Shown piece by piece: positions 49,854 through 59,023 of a DNA stretch of 64,000 nucleotides. How positions within the stretch are numbered: the first letter of the stretch is position 1; the number at the start of each line of letters is the position of its first letter. The position numbers and the translations under genes are program-made. Source of the stretch: Mariniblastus fucicola (GTDB lineage Bacteria > Planctomycetota > Planctomycetia > Pirellulales > Pirellulaceae); the NCBI RefSeq assembly GCF_008087665.1, contig NZ_CP042912.1:62001-126000 (forward strand), in the 5' to 3' direction. The notes under the pieces are model-generated. The model was not told the DNA's origin, did not search any database, and saw only the letters and a program-made list of their open reading frames with translations.

Positions 49854-51365
49854 ATGGCCACAGACTCGCCGCAAACCGAAACTGAAACGACCGTCGAAAC
49901 GACGCCCGTCCATCGTCTTTATATCGACACGGTCGGTTGCCAAATGAATGTCCTGGACAGCGAAATGGTCGTCGCGGACCTGCGCCGTCAGGGATACGAA
50001 CTCGCCGGTAGCATCGCCGAAGCCGACACTGTTTTGTTCAACACTTGTAGCGTTCGCGAACAGGCGGAAAACAAAACTTACAGCGCTCTCGGCAGGCTCA
50101 AGGACGAAAAGAAAAAGCATCCTGACAAGATCATCGGCGTGATGGGATGTATGGCGCAGAAGGATCAAAAGCTGATTTTTAAAAAGGCGCCCTTCGTCGA
50201 CATCGTCGTTGGCCCCGGTCAACTCAAAGAGATCCCTGGCTTGATCGAAAAAGCACGGACCGAAGGAGGCCAGCACACGGCCGTCGGGCTGGGGCGGAAA
50301 GATGGCAAGCTGGACATCATCAAGCGTTCACACGAGACCTTCGATCCGCTGCGCGATCCGTCGATGCGACCGACTCCGTTTCAGGCTTATCTGCGAATCC
50401 AAATCGGCTGTGACAAGTTCTGCACTTATTGCATCGTGCCGATGACCCGCGGGCCAGAACAGGGACGCGACCCGCAGCAGATCTACGACGAAGCCGTACT
50501 GCTGGCGGAACAGGGCGCGAAAGAGATTACGCTGCTCGGCCAAACAGTGAACAGCTACAAGCACGTCGCCGAAGACAAAACCGTCACGAAGTTGGCCGAC
50601 TTGCTGCACAAGTTGCACGACATCGAAGGCATTGAACGCATCAAGTTCGTGACCAGCTATCCGAAAGACATGACGTACGACTTGCTGTATGCGATTCGCG
50701 ATTTGAAAAAGTGCTCTCCTTACTTGCACGTTCCTCTGCAAAGCGGCAGCGACGCGGTGCTCAAGCGGATGAAACGCGGCTACACCGTGGCCGACTATCG
50801 CGACATGATGTCTCGCATCCATGAAGTGCTGGGCGAGCGGGCCGCGATCTCAAGTGACTTCATCGTCGGTTTCTGCGGGGAGACCGAAGAGGAGTTTCAG
50901 GAAACCATCAAGCTGGTGGAAGAATGCCGCTTCAAGAATAGCTTCATCTTCAAGTACTCCGAGCGTCCCGGTACCAAGGCATCCGATCATTTGCCCGACG
51001 ACATTCCATTCGAGGTCAAGAAGCGTCGGAACAACGAGTTGTTAGAAGTTCAGAACCGAATCAGCGAAGAGGACAACAACAAGTTCATGGGTCGCACGGT
51101 CGACGTTCTGGTCGAAGGCCGCTCGAAGCGGAGCGACAACCCGGTGAATCAAATCGACGGCAACACCGATGCTGGATTGCCAGGCTCCGGACCGGTTCAG
51201 CTAACGGGCCGTACGCATTGCGATCGCATTGTTGTGTTCGATGGCAATGAGCGACTGGCGGGAACCGTGGTTCCGGTCGGAATTTACGACGTTTCGGGCC
51301 AAACATTGTTCGGCACAATCGTCACCGATCACGTCGACAACGCCAGCATTGTGAAGCTGACGTAG
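49854..51365 (+). CDS. miaB: tRNA-2-methylthio-N6-dimethylallyladenosine synthase MiaB
   Basis: A 503-residue radical SAM methylthiotransferase. The N-terminal cluster ligands are GCQMN, NTCSVRE and GCMAQ; the radical SAM motif is GCDKFCTYCIVP (CX3CX2C) followed by TRGPEQGRDPQQI. The C-terminal TRAM domain (about 435-500) contacts tRNA. It converts i6A37 to ms2i6A37 in tRNAs reading UNN codons. A ~20-residue acidic, Thr-rich N-terminal extension precedes the domain. The gene is monocistronic, divergent from the BCCT gene and convergent with the next. Confidence 0.96.
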   Translation: MATDSPQTETETTVETTPVHRLYIDTVGCQMNVLDSEMVVADLRRQGYELAGSIAEADTVLFNTCSVREQAENKTYSALGRLKDEKKKHPDKIIGVMGCMAQKDQKLIFKKAPFVDIVVGPGQLKEIPGLIEKARTEGGQHTAVGLGRKDGKLDIIKRSHETFDPLRDPSMRPTPFQAYLRIQIGCDKFCTYCIVPMTRGPEQGRDPQQIYDEAVLLAEQGAKEITLLGQTVNSYKHVAEDKTVTKLADLLHKLHDIEGIERIKFVTSYPKDMTYDLLYAIRDLKKCSPYLHVPLQSGSDAVLKRMKRGYTVADYRDMMSRIHEVLGERAAISSDFIVGFCGETEEEFQETIKLVEECRFKNSFIFKYSERPGTKASDHLPDDIPFEVKKRRNNELLEVQNRISEEDNNKFMGRTVDVLVEGRSKRSDNPVNQIDGNTDAGLPGSGPVQLTGRTHCDRIVVFDGNERLAGTVVPVGIYDVSGQTLFGTIVTDHVDNASIVKLT

Positions 51366-51396
51366 TCGAACGGCGAGACGGCCGGTTTTCGCGACG

Positions 51397-52092
51397 CTAG
51401 AGGAACTTACGCGGCGAATGATCAAAAGCTTCCGGAAGTTGCTCTGTCAGTGCGACCGCGTGCAGCAGAATTTTGTCAGCGAAGACCGGTCCGAACTTGC
51501 CGCACAGCCACACGAACGACGTGTTGATGATCTTGTGAAGCTCTTCATCGGTCCCGGAAATGGAAGACATTTCAGCACCGGATTTCGCCCACGACACCAG
51601 TTTGGCAGCACAGTCTCGTGACAGATTCATCTTAAGAGCTTCTTTCATGAAGTGCTCTCGATAGGCTGCCGCGCTTTCGGGATGACGCTTGACGACGGCG
51701 GCGCTAATGTTGCCCAACAATGTATTGAACACAAGATCGCGACCGCTCAGGATGACCCTTCGCTGAGGCGACGGACTCGCAGGATTGGCCGTGCTGCCTC
51801 CGGAGTGATTTGTTTGAGGAAGCGACGATGCCGGATCGGGACCGATCTGATCAGCTGGCTTGTTCCGTACCATCATGATACGGCCTAACAGATTGCCGCT
51901 TCGAAATGCCGGGTGCTCGAAACTTTCGCGCAGTCGCTTGATCAGTTGTGTGTAACGAATCTCGGGTTGGGCGCCGAATTCGTTCTCAAGCAGATCGATT
52001 GCGCTTTGGACGACTTCGATTGGAGTGCCCTTGTCCAGTGAATTGAAGAGGATTCTTCGACGTAAAGATTTTTCTGTATCGCTGACGCTCAT
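51397..52092 (-). CDS. Hypothetical protein
   Basis: A 231-residue cytoplasmic protein that I do not recognise. It has a helical N-terminal part (residues 1-75), a Pro/Ser/Gly-rich linker (about 80-108; SSLPQTNHSGGSTANPASPSPQ) and a helical C-terminal part (LVFNTLLGNISAAVVKRH, FVWLCGKFGPVFADKIL). There is no signal peptide. It lies between convergent miaB and the minus-strand ammonium transporter, 83 bases after the transporter stop, with a palindrome in that gap. Confidence 0.65.
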   Translation of the reverse strand: MSVSDTEKSLRRRILFNSLDKGTPIEVVQSAIDLLENEFGAQPEIRYTQLIKRLRESFEHPAFRSGNLLGRIMMVRNKPADQIGPDPASSLPQTNHSGGSTANPASPSPQRRVILSGRDLVFNTLLGNISAAVVKRHPESAAAYREHFMKEALKMNLSRDCAAKLVSWAKSGAEMSSISGTDEELHKIINTSFVWLCGKFGPVFADKILLHAVALTEQLPEAFDHSPRKFL

Positions 52093-52128
52093 TGTGCTGA
52101 TTTCGGTAGGAAAGAGTGAAGGATAGAA

Positions 52129-52155
52129 CCGGGCGAATCGTTTGCGAACGCCCGG
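52129..52155. repeat. Short intergenic palindrome, possible weak terminator
   Basis: CCGGGCG (52129-52135) and CGCCCGG (52149-52155) can pair, with a further TCG/CGA inner pairing. It lies after the ammonium transporter stop. No T-run follows on the minus strand, so it may be a processing or Rho-dependent end. Confidence 0.5.
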
Positions 52156-52174
52156 CTACAATTGACCCGGAAGG

Positions 52175-53413
52175 CTAGTTATGCAACGTTGCCTGGAATT
52201 CCGGATAGCCAACTTCGTGATGCTCGCTGAAATCCAGTCCGCGTTGTTCGTCCGTCGTGCTCACACGAAGTTCGATCACCATCGAGACGACCTTGAAAGC
52301 AGTCCACGCCATCGTGAATGTCCACGCCGCACAGGCTGCGATACCAATAAGTTGCACTGAAACGATGTCCCAGTTGTACATGTCGCCTTTCAGAAACAGT
52401 CCGGCAGCCAACGTTCCCCAGGCACCACAGACGCCGTGAACCGCAACGGCTCCGACGGCATCGTCCCACTTCCAGCGTAGGCAAGCCGCAGACGCAGCAA
52501 CACAGATCACGCCAGCCGCCAGGCCAGTCGCGACCGCATAGGCTGGCGACATCGTGGCACAGCCCGCAGTGATACCAACCAGTCCGGCAAGGCCCCCATT
52601 GACCGTGTCGGTCATCAAGAGCTTGCCATCGAGAAACAGAATTTTTGTCAGAACGAATCCAACGACTCCGGCAGATCCGGCAAGGTGAGTGTTGAGCAAA
52701 ATCTCTCCGATGCGACCGTCGGCCGCGAGTGTACTTCCGCCGTTGAAACCAAACCAGCCGAACCACAGGATCATGCCGCCGAATGCGACCAGCGGAAGAT
52801 TGTGTCCACCGATTTCGCGAACTTCACCATCTTCACCGAAGCGACCAAGACGTGGACCAAGGACGACCAGACCAGCCAACGCACACCAGCCTCCGACCGA
52901 GTGGACGACACTACTTCCAGCGAAATCGATGAAGCCCATTTGTGCCAACCAGCCGCCTTCGTTCCAAACCCAACATCCAAAGACAGGGTATACAAACGCA
53001 GTAATCAGGATCGCAACCAGAACGTAAGCACCAAAGCGAATTCGCTCAGCAAGCGCACCCGACACGATCGTCGCGGCGGTTGCGGCAAACATCATCTGAT
53101 ACATCATCACCATGTAGTCCCATGGCTCGCCTTCTGCCATGAAACCATCGGTACCAAACAGGCCCCAACCATCGGTTGTCGTACCGAACATAATTCCATA
53201 TCCGACAGCCCAGAACACGAGAGCACCGAAACACATGTCGGTGTAGTTCTTCATGATCACGTTGATTGCGTTTTTACTTCGAACCATGCCGCTTTCGAGC
53301 ATCGCGAAACCGGCTTGCATAAAGAAAACCAGCGCCGCACAAATGGCGACCCAAAGGAAATTCATGTTGGTTTGCAGGCTTTCCGCAACCATCTCGATGT
53401 TGTTCGTTTCCAT
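52175..53413 (-). CDS. Ammonium transporter (Amt family)
   Basis: A 412-residue membrane protein of the Amt/Rh family with about eleven membrane segments. The two pore histidines are in GSSVVHSVGGW and VAVHGVCGAWG. Motifs GGMILWFGWFGFNGGS and NTHLAGSAG are conserved. It conducts ammonium from outside the cell. The ATG at 53413 (METNNIEM) starts a protein of normal length; the open frame continues upstream but is not protein-like. A PII (GlnK) gene, often adjacent, is not present here. No sigma-54 promoter was recognised upstream. Confidence 0.95.
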   Translation of the reverse strand: METNNIEMVAESLQTNMNFLWVAICAALVFFMQAGFAMLESGMVRSKNAINVIMKNYTDMCFGALVFWAVGYGIMFGTTTDGWGLFGTDGFMAEGEPWDYMVMMYQMMFAATAATIVSGALAERIRFGAYVLVAILITAFVYPVFGCWVWNEGGWLAQMGFIDFAGSSVVHSVGGWCALAGLVVLGPRLGRFGEDGEVREIGGHNLPLVAFGGMILWFGWFGFNGGSTLAADGRIGEILLNTHLAGSAGVVGFVLTKILFLDGKLLMTDTVNGGLAGLVGITAGCATMSPAYAVATGLAAGVICVAASAACLRWKWDDAVGAVAVHGVCGAWGTLAAGLFLKGDMYNWDIVSVQLIGIAACAAWTFTMAWTAFKVVSMVIELRVSTTDEQRGLDFSEHHEVGYPEFQATLHN

Positions 53414-53841
53414 CTTCGTAACTCTTGAAAGATTGTTAGGTGGGAGAATGTTTGGTTCATTGGTGGCCACAAAAACTAGGTTTCGGATTGAAACAACAAG
53501 CTGGATTTCCTGATTTTCATGACACCGGTCCCTGATTCCCAGTCGGGATTTCCTGCAGTGATCCCCACAAGCCGAAGTGACGGAACATTGGGAACCGCCA
53601 AAAGAGCCACGAAAGTGTCGTTTCTGACGAGCGAATATCTGGAATTCCGGATTCAACGACCAGGTGACCAGTGAATCACGAAAGAGCTGATTTCGGGGTG
53701 GCGAGCTTGATTCGGCTCAAGCTGGACTCAAAAAGAGCCGTTTTGAGCAGTATTTCCCGGTTTTTGGCTCTTAGCGCTTGTTCGCTGTTTGGCTACAATC
53801 CGGAGCTTCAAATTACGAAACACCAAACAAAACACAGCAAA
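53414..53841. other. Divergent intergenic region
   Basis: A 428-base region between the ammonium transporter and rplU. It contains a plausible rplU promoter (separate entry). I saw no riboswitch, small RNA or gene in the rest. Confidence 0.5.
53771..53799 (+). promoter_or_regulatory. Candidate rplU promoter
   Basis: A TACAAT -10 hexamer at 53794-53799 is preceded at 17 bases by TTAGCG (53771-53776), a poor -35 box. It would give a 5' leader of about 40 bases before the rplU ATG. Confidence 0.4.
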
Positions 53842-54153
53842 ATGTACGCAATCATCGCAGACGGCGGCCGCCAATATAAAGTCGAAGAAGGTCAGATTCT
53901 TGAGATCGATTTTCGCGAAGTCGAAGCCGGCTCAGAACTGAAATTTGATCGCGTGTTGGCTGTTTCAGGAACCGATGGGCTCAAGCTCGGTGCACCGACT
54001 CTTGATGGTGCTTCGGTCACTGCCAAGGTTCTGGAAGAAACCAAAGGCGAAAAGTTGGTCGTCCAGAAATTCCGTCGCCGCAAAAACAGCAAGCGACGCA
54101 ACGGCCACCGCCAGAAGTTCGTCAAAGTCCAAATCGGCTCAATCGCTGGCTAA
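53842..54153 (+). CDS. rplU: 50S ribosomal protein L21
   Basis: A 103-residue ribosomal protein: MYAIIADGGRQYKVEEGQ at the N-terminus, KFRRRKNSKRRNGHRQ in the rRNA-binding C-terminal part and the final strand FVKVQIGSI, all diagnostic of L21. The ATG at 53842 gives the normal length. In many bacteria rpmA (L27) follows immediately; here a terminator and then an unrelated minus-strand gene follow. Confidence 0.97.
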   Translation: MYAIIADGGRQYKVEEGQILEIDFREVEAGSELKFDRVLAVSGTDGLKLGAPTLDGASVTAKVLEETKGEKLVVQKFRRRKNSKRRNGHRQKFVKVQIGSIAG

Positions 54154-54183
54154 GCCGCCGAGCTTACAGCTTTAAAAATTAAA

Positions 54184-54225
54184 GAACCCGTGATGTCATA
54201 TTTTTTGACGCCGCGGGTTTTTTCG
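54184..54225 (+). terminator. Rho-independent terminator
   Basis: AACCCG near 54185-54190 pairs with CGGGTT near 54214-54219, with additional wobble pairing towards the loop, followed by TTTTT. It ends rplU. Confidence 0.85.
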
Positions 54226-54288
54226 TAGCTCGATTTGTTGAGCACGTAGCACGAACAGCAAAGCACGAAGCATGAGCTTTGCAGGATC

Positions 54289-57200
54289 TCAGTTTTGAGT
54301 ATCAAGCAGCGCGCTCACTATTTCGACTGCCCGATCGTGGGAGCCAGTGAATCTGACGATTCCTTTTTGGTCGATGACTACGGCCAGCGGAACCGCCCAC
54401 GCCCCGAATTTTGGACAAACGGAATCATGCATTTCCGGATCCACTGAAAACGTTTTGACGTAGCGACTTAGTTCCGGTGGAAACTTTCTGATGAGTTTGT
54501 CCATCGAACTCGGAAAACAATGGAGACTCAGTATCGCTAGCGGGTCGTCGTTCTGGACTGACGACTTAAGAGACTCAATTGCTGCGTTACTGGCAGGAAT
54601 CTGTTTCGAGGTACCGTTCCAGAAGTCCAGTAAAACCACTTTGCCGCGTAGGTCGGCCAAAGACAATCTTTCTTCTTCGCCAACCCCAAGCTCAGCATTG
54701 GGTGCAGGCTCGCCGATGGAAACCGGCGGTTCAAACGGAACATCGATTGACGGCAGTTCGTGGATTCCATCCTTGACATCAAGAGTGCCGTGATAGGACA
54801 GGACCGAACAGATCGTGACGTCGGCCAGCGAAGAAAGCGGTCGACCCTGGAAAGATGCAGCGAACTGATAGGTTCCTGGACCGGAAAGAAAGGCTTCAAC
54901 TGAGCCGTCATCTTTGATGAACCCACTGGTCGATTCGGTGGCATTGGAAAGGATGAAGTACGTTTTCCAGTCCTGATTTTGTCGAGCGAAATCAAGCGTA
55001 TCAGAGTAATTGCCACGATGTGGGTTGGACGCGTTGAAGTCTGCGGGTAGTAGCTCTTCCCAATTCGCCGTTTTGGTAAATGCGCAGTTTGCTCCATCGG
55101 TTCGAACATGTTCAAACAGTTCCGTATTTCGCAGCACGGTCTGGAATGGATAGTCAAAATTAAGGTTTACCGTTGAAGCCTCGCCCGGTTGAGGATTGAA
55201 CGGCACGTTAATTCTGCAGTGGGTTGATTTGCCGTAAGCACCCCGTTTGACGATTGTGAGAGAGGCCGGATGAGAGCCAACTTTGGAGAAGTGAAAATCA
55301 CCGTTGGAGTCGGTGGTTGACGAGCTTCGCGAATGAATCTGATTGACGACCGTGGGGAAATGTGCCAGCGGGCCGTGCGAGATACTTGTGTCTGAAACAG
55401 GCTGTCCGCCGATGGTGACTGTTCCTTTGATGGAGGCCCAGCGATCAATTTCAATTCGCGGGCCTTCTCCTTTCGCCAACTCCGTTTTAGAAAGCTTCCG
55501 TTCTGCAAATCCTTCCTTGTGCAGCACGACCAGAGTCGTCGGATCGACGAGTGCCTCAAATTCAAACTTGCCATTGGAGTCAGTTGTCGCATCGGGGACG
55601 CGAAAATTCACTCGATAGTTGTTAAGCCTAAGCGAATTGAATTTGTCAACCAAAAAGACCTCTGCGCCTGCGACCGGCATTCCTCCAAAGTCGACCACCG
55701 ACCCCGTCGATGGATTGCTTTTTTCCAGGCTAATCTCCATCGTTTCCGGAAACTTTTCAGTGTCAAACGCTTGCGAAATAAATGGTCGGTAGCCCTCTTT
55801 TGAAAACTCAAGACGATATGTGAGATTGCTTCGGCTCAACTGAAACACGAACTCGCCCTGGGCGTCAGCAACGACCGCATCGCTATCCCGGCGGTTGCCA
55901 GGCATGCCGGCACGATGCTCAATGATTGGGGTGACTTTCGTGAATCGAGCTGGCTTTCCGGTGTCAGCGTAGCGGATTGAACCACGCAAACTCGGTTTCT
56001 TCTTCAGTCGGATCACGTGGACGTGATCTCCTGCGGCCAGCGGGGTTTCGTCGCTTGAAAGATAGCCCCTCATGGAGATGCTCCAAACGACATCGTCAGC
56101 TGGAGCCCAATCCCACTCAAAAATACCTTCGTCATTTGCCTTATATGGAATGCCGGTCGGTTTTACATTCGGATGGATTTGAGAGTAAAGACATCGCGAG
56201 TTTCGCCAACGTCGAAGTGACGCGTAAGCGCCGGGAATCGGAATGTCGTTTTCGTCGGTAACTTTAATGCGCAGTTTGCGACCTGGTTTGAGTTCAAAGT
56301 TGACCGGCGGCATGTCGACAGCGATATCGACCATCTTCGATGTGGGTGCGTATCCCTTTGCCACCACGGTGACTCTTTTCTTTGACGGAACCTGTGGTAG
56401 CGTTCGAAACTGACCGTTGTCGTCGATTTCAATTTCCTGCGAGCCAGATTCCAGATACGGATCGTCACCCAAGACGACCAAGCCGTCATCAACCACGTTT
56501 CCATTGATATCCGTGACTTTGCCCGTCACCTCAATGCCGCTGGAAAGAGCTATTTTCGCGGACTTTGCGATCAGGGTATCTCGATCAACCGCCACTGACT
56601 TACGCGGCAAATAGTCCGTGTGCTCAACCTCGGCACTGAAGGTCGCTTTTACGTCGGGCAGCAGATTATCAAACGACCATTTTCCTTCTTTATCTGTCTC
56701 AACTACTCCGTAGATTCCCATGAATCGCGTCGGTCCTTTTATCTCAACGCCGCCGCCTCGCAACGAAACCTTGGCTCCGGCAACAGGCTTGCCTCTCGCA
56801 TCCAGTACAAAGCCTCCGCCAACGCTGCCTCTCAACATCGTCACGGACAGTGTTCTGGGAGGCGTTTTTCCATCGAGGATTTCATGTTCTTCCCACGCCG
56901 CAAACATCGGCACGTAGCCGTCGCCTGTAATCCATAGTCGAACGATGTAGTAGTTGTGTGGAAGTTCAACATTTGTCTGACCGGATTCGTCAGTTATATA
57001 GTTTCGGTTGGGTGGGAAAACTACGTCTGCGATCGTTCCATCACCAGACCAGACGCCGGCATGAATTTTTACTTCAGGAATAGGCTTACCTTCGGAATCG
57101 ACAACCGTGACGGCGATGTCCCGATTTAGGATCATCGGATCTTTTTCCGATTCCTGTTCTTGCATGGCAGTCGATGCGATTGCGACAACACCCGGCAGTA

Positions 57201-58299
57201 AAACCAGCAGAACGCACAGGCCAAGCATCGCCGGAGCAAAACTGGAACGCTGGTTGGTCCTCGTTGAAGGTCGAGTCAGCCGGCGGATCCGTTCAGCCAG
57301 ATTGCCTCCTTCAGCGTTCAGCGCCAACTGACCGTGGCGAAGTCTTGATTGCTCAAGAACCAGCAACGCCTCCGCGTAAGATCTGCGGCTTCCCACGATT
57401 TTTGCAGCCAAATCATCACAGCAGTTTTCTCTTTCGTGCCGCACTTTTGCAGAAGCCCACCAAACACAGGGGTGAAAGAACAGCAGCGTTTCGATGACGC
57501 ACTGCAATACGTTGACGGCAAAGTCGCCACGACGAACATGCGCCAGTTCATGAGCGAGCACTGCTCTGATTTGCAACAGGGAAAGCTCTTCGGAAATGTT
57601 TACTGGCAATAGAATTAGAGGTTGAAACCAACCAATCACGAGCGGATTGGCGATCTTCCTGGAGACTCCAACCACCACGTCGTCAACAAGGCCGAATTGT
57701 TTCTTCAGCGAAGCCATGCACGCGGCCAGTTGAGGAAATTGAGCTTTTGTAGATTCGAATCGCAATCGATTGAGCATCGCCCAACCCGAAAGCAAGCGAG
57801 AAGCAGCCAGAACAACGCCAACGAACCAAAGCAATCCAACCCAGGGAGCCAGCGACTCGAGTTTGGTCTTGGTGGAAGTCAGCAAGTGCAGCGTCCACGA
57901 ACTATTTATCGGCGGGGCAGACGAAGGTGTGCGAAACTTTTCGAAGGTCGATTCCGCAGCCAATGGCTTCTGTTTCGCCGCAGACATTGCCGTGTGCTGA
58001 GCGATCGCGGCACCTTCCGTGCTGACAGCGATAACACGATTCGAAATTGGCAAACTGGCCCTTCCATTGATCGCGCAAAACGTGACCACAGGAGCCAGTG
58101 CCATCACCAACAGCCCTCCGCAGGCGACAGCATAGTGAACCGTGGCTGAATGACGTCGCAGCGTCCTTAGCAGCAACATCGTTGCGGCTGCGATAAGCAA
58201 TCCTTGCCAGAGAAAGTGAATGGAGGTCCATCCGATCGATGTCGCAAGGTCTGTGTAAAAGTCCCAAAAAGAATCTGCTTGCGTGCGGCTCGTGTTCAT
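54289..58299 (-). CDS. Giant BlaR1-like M56 protease with CarboxypepD repeats and redoxin tail
   Basis: A 1336-residue membrane sensor. The M56 domain (about 1-380) has membrane helices and HELAH near residues 249-253 (VLAHELAHVRRGDFA), with ENCCDDLAA further on. It ends in a membrane helix near 362-380. Then come about six carboxypeptidase-regulatory-like beta modules (near 400, 505, 600, 780, 870 and 965; for example VLDARGKPVAGAKVSL). A C-terminal redoxin/TlpA-fold domain (about 1195-1336; GKVVLLDFWNGTSKQIPAS) has no CxxC. It overlaps the repressor gene by four bases. By family analogy the external part senses a signal and the M56 domain inactivates the repressor. The signal is unknown; a penicillin-binding sensor domain is absent. 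Confidence 0.85.
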   Translation of the reverse strand: MNTSRTQADSFWDFYTDLATSIGWTSIHFLWQGLLIAAATMLLLRTLRRHSATVHYAVACGGLLVMALAPVVTFCAINGRASLPISNRVIAVSTEGAAIAQHTAMSAAKQKPLAAESTFEKFRTPSSAPPINSSWTLHLLTSTKTKLESLAPWVGLLWFVGVVLAASRLLSGWAMLNRLRFESTKAQFPQLAACMASLKKQFGLVDDVVVGVSRKIANPLVIGWFQPLILLPVNISEELSLLQIRAVLAHELAHVRRGDFAVNVLQCVIETLLFFHPCVWWASAKVRHERENCCDDLAAKIVGSRRSYAEALLVLEQSRLRHGQLALNAEGGNLAERIRRLTRPSTRTNQRSSFAPAMLGLCVLLVLLPGVVAIASTAMQEQESEKDPMILNRDIAVTVVDSEGKPIPEVKIHAGVWSGDGTIADVVFPPNRNYITDESGQTNVELPHNYYIVRLWITGDGYVPMFAAWEEHEILDGKTPPRTLSVTMLRGSVGGGFVLDARGKPVAGAKVSLRGGGVEIKGPTRFMGIYGVVETDKEGKWSFDNLLPDVKATFSAEVEHTDYLPRKSVAVDRDTLIAKSAKIALSSGIEVTGKVTDINGNVVDDGLVVLGDDPYLESGSQEIEIDDNGQFRTLPQVPSKKRVTVVAKGYAPTSKMVDIAVDMPPVNFELKPGRKLRIKVTDENDIPIPGAYASLRRWRNSRCLYSQIHPNVKPTGIPYKANDEGIFEWDWAPADDVVWSISMRGYLSSDETPLAAGDHVHVIRLKKKPSLRGSIRYADTGKPARFTKVTPIIEHRAGMPGNRRDSDAVVADAQGEFVFQLSRSNLTYRLEFSKEGYRPFISQAFDTEKFPETMEISLEKSNPSTGSVVDFGGMPVAGAEVFLVDKFNSLRLNNYRVNFRVPDATTDSNGKFEFEALVDPTTLVVLHKEGFAERKLSKTELAKGEGPRIEIDRWASIKGTVTIGGQPVSDTSISHGPLAHFPTVVNQIHSRSSSTTDSNGDFHFSKVGSHPASLTIVKRGAYGKSTHCRINVPFNPQPGEASTVNLNFDYPFQTVLRNTELFEHVRTDGANCAFTKTANWEELLPADFNASNPHRGNYSDTLDFARQNQDWKTYFILSNATESTSGFIKDDGSVEAFLSGPGTYQFAASFQGRPLSSLADVTICSVLSYHGTLDVKDGIHELPSIDVPFEPPVSIGEPAPNAELGVGEEERLSLADLRGKVVLLDFWNGTSKQIPASNAAIESLKSSVQNDDPLAILSLHCFPSSMDKLIRKFPPELSRYVKTFSVDPEMHDSVCPKFGAWAVPLAVVIDQKGIVRFTGSHDRAVEIVSALLDTQN

Positions 58300-58694
58300 T
58301 CGTCTGCTCCCATTTCGTCCAGCATTTTTCGAATGTCAGCAATTTCGGCCGGCGTCGCTTTCTTCGTCGACAGAGCATTGAGTACCAGTTTGCCGGTTGA
58401 ACCACCGAAAACTTTTTGCACAAAGTCATTCACAAGTCGTCGCTGCGTGACCTGCGCTTTCTGCCGCGGCCAATACATGTGAGAGCGGCTCGTTTCGTCT
58501 CGATCCAATAACCCTTTCTCAAACATGATTTGCATCAGCTTGAGAACCGTCGTGTAACCGACGTCGCGTTTCCCGGATAGCTCCGTGTAGACCTGTCGCA
58601 CCGTCGCTTTCTCAAGCGCCCACAACGCCGACAGAATTTCCTGCTCTCCGTCAGTCGGCTTCATTTGAGTCGACTTGTTCTGTTTTTTTCCCAT
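58296..58694 (-). CDS. BlaI/MecI/CopY-family repressor
   Basis: A 132-residue winged-helix repressor: TDGEQEILSALWALEKATVRQVYTELSGKR, then DVGYTTVLKLMQIMFEKGLLDRD, with the dimerisation helices in LVNDFVQKVFGGSTGKL. It is the first gene of the pair with the 1336-residue M56 protein, overlapping it by four bases (ATGA). The palindromes at 58730-58766 upstream are its likely operators. It differs clearly in sequence from the repressor at 28899. Confidence 0.93.
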   Translation of the reverse strand: MGKKQNKSTQMKPTDGEQEILSALWALEKATVRQVYTELSGKRDVGYTTVLKLMQIMFEKGLLDRDETSRSHMYWPRQKAQVTQRRLVNDFVQKVFGGSTGKLVLNALSTKKATPAEIADIRKMLDEMGADE

Positions 58695-58729
58695 GACTTC
58701 CTCGCCAAACCCTCAAGACAAGCTCATCA

Positions 58730-58745
58730 TACGAAATCGTTCGTA
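58730..58745 (-). promoter_or_regulatory. Candidate BlaI-type operator box 1
   Basis: TACGAA-ATCG-TTCGTA is an inverted repeat with 6-base half-sites, 36 bases upstream of the repressor start. Its centre is 22 bp (two helical turns) from the second box. Confidence 0.7.
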
Positions 58746-58752
58746 CGTTTCA

Positions 58753-58766
58753 ACGAAAGCTTTCGT
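58753..58766 (-). promoter_or_regulatory. Candidate BlaI-type operator box 2
   Basis: ACGAAAGCTTTCGT is a perfect 14-bp palindrome sharing the ACGAA/TTCGT half-sites of box 1. Together they form a two-box operator like those of BlaI-type repressors, with a half-site different from the TACA/TGTA boxes at 28827 and 28858. Confidence 0.72.
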
Positions 58767-59023
58767 AGTTTGTTTTGAAATTTGAGCCGTGAAGCATTGG
58801 CAGGAATCGAAGCGTCTGGGATCGGATAAAAGGATCAGTCGACGAGCTCGTTTGCTCCAAAAACACATTTTCTCATTCCTGATTTGCCCAACCGGTACTG
58901 CGGTCTTGTGCCATTTTTTCCGGCATAGGTGCCTCTCGATTATGCAAATGAGGCGTTTCTGCCCTTGTCTAAAATTGTACGGCTGCTGAAATAGAGAGGT
59001 CACCACCACCTATCGACCTGACC
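58767..59023. other. Intergenic region, no gene seen
   Basis: Between the second operator box and the sigma-54-type activator. It should contain the promoter of the activator and perhaps that of the repressor. No -24/-12 element or hairpin stood out. Confidence 0.45.
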
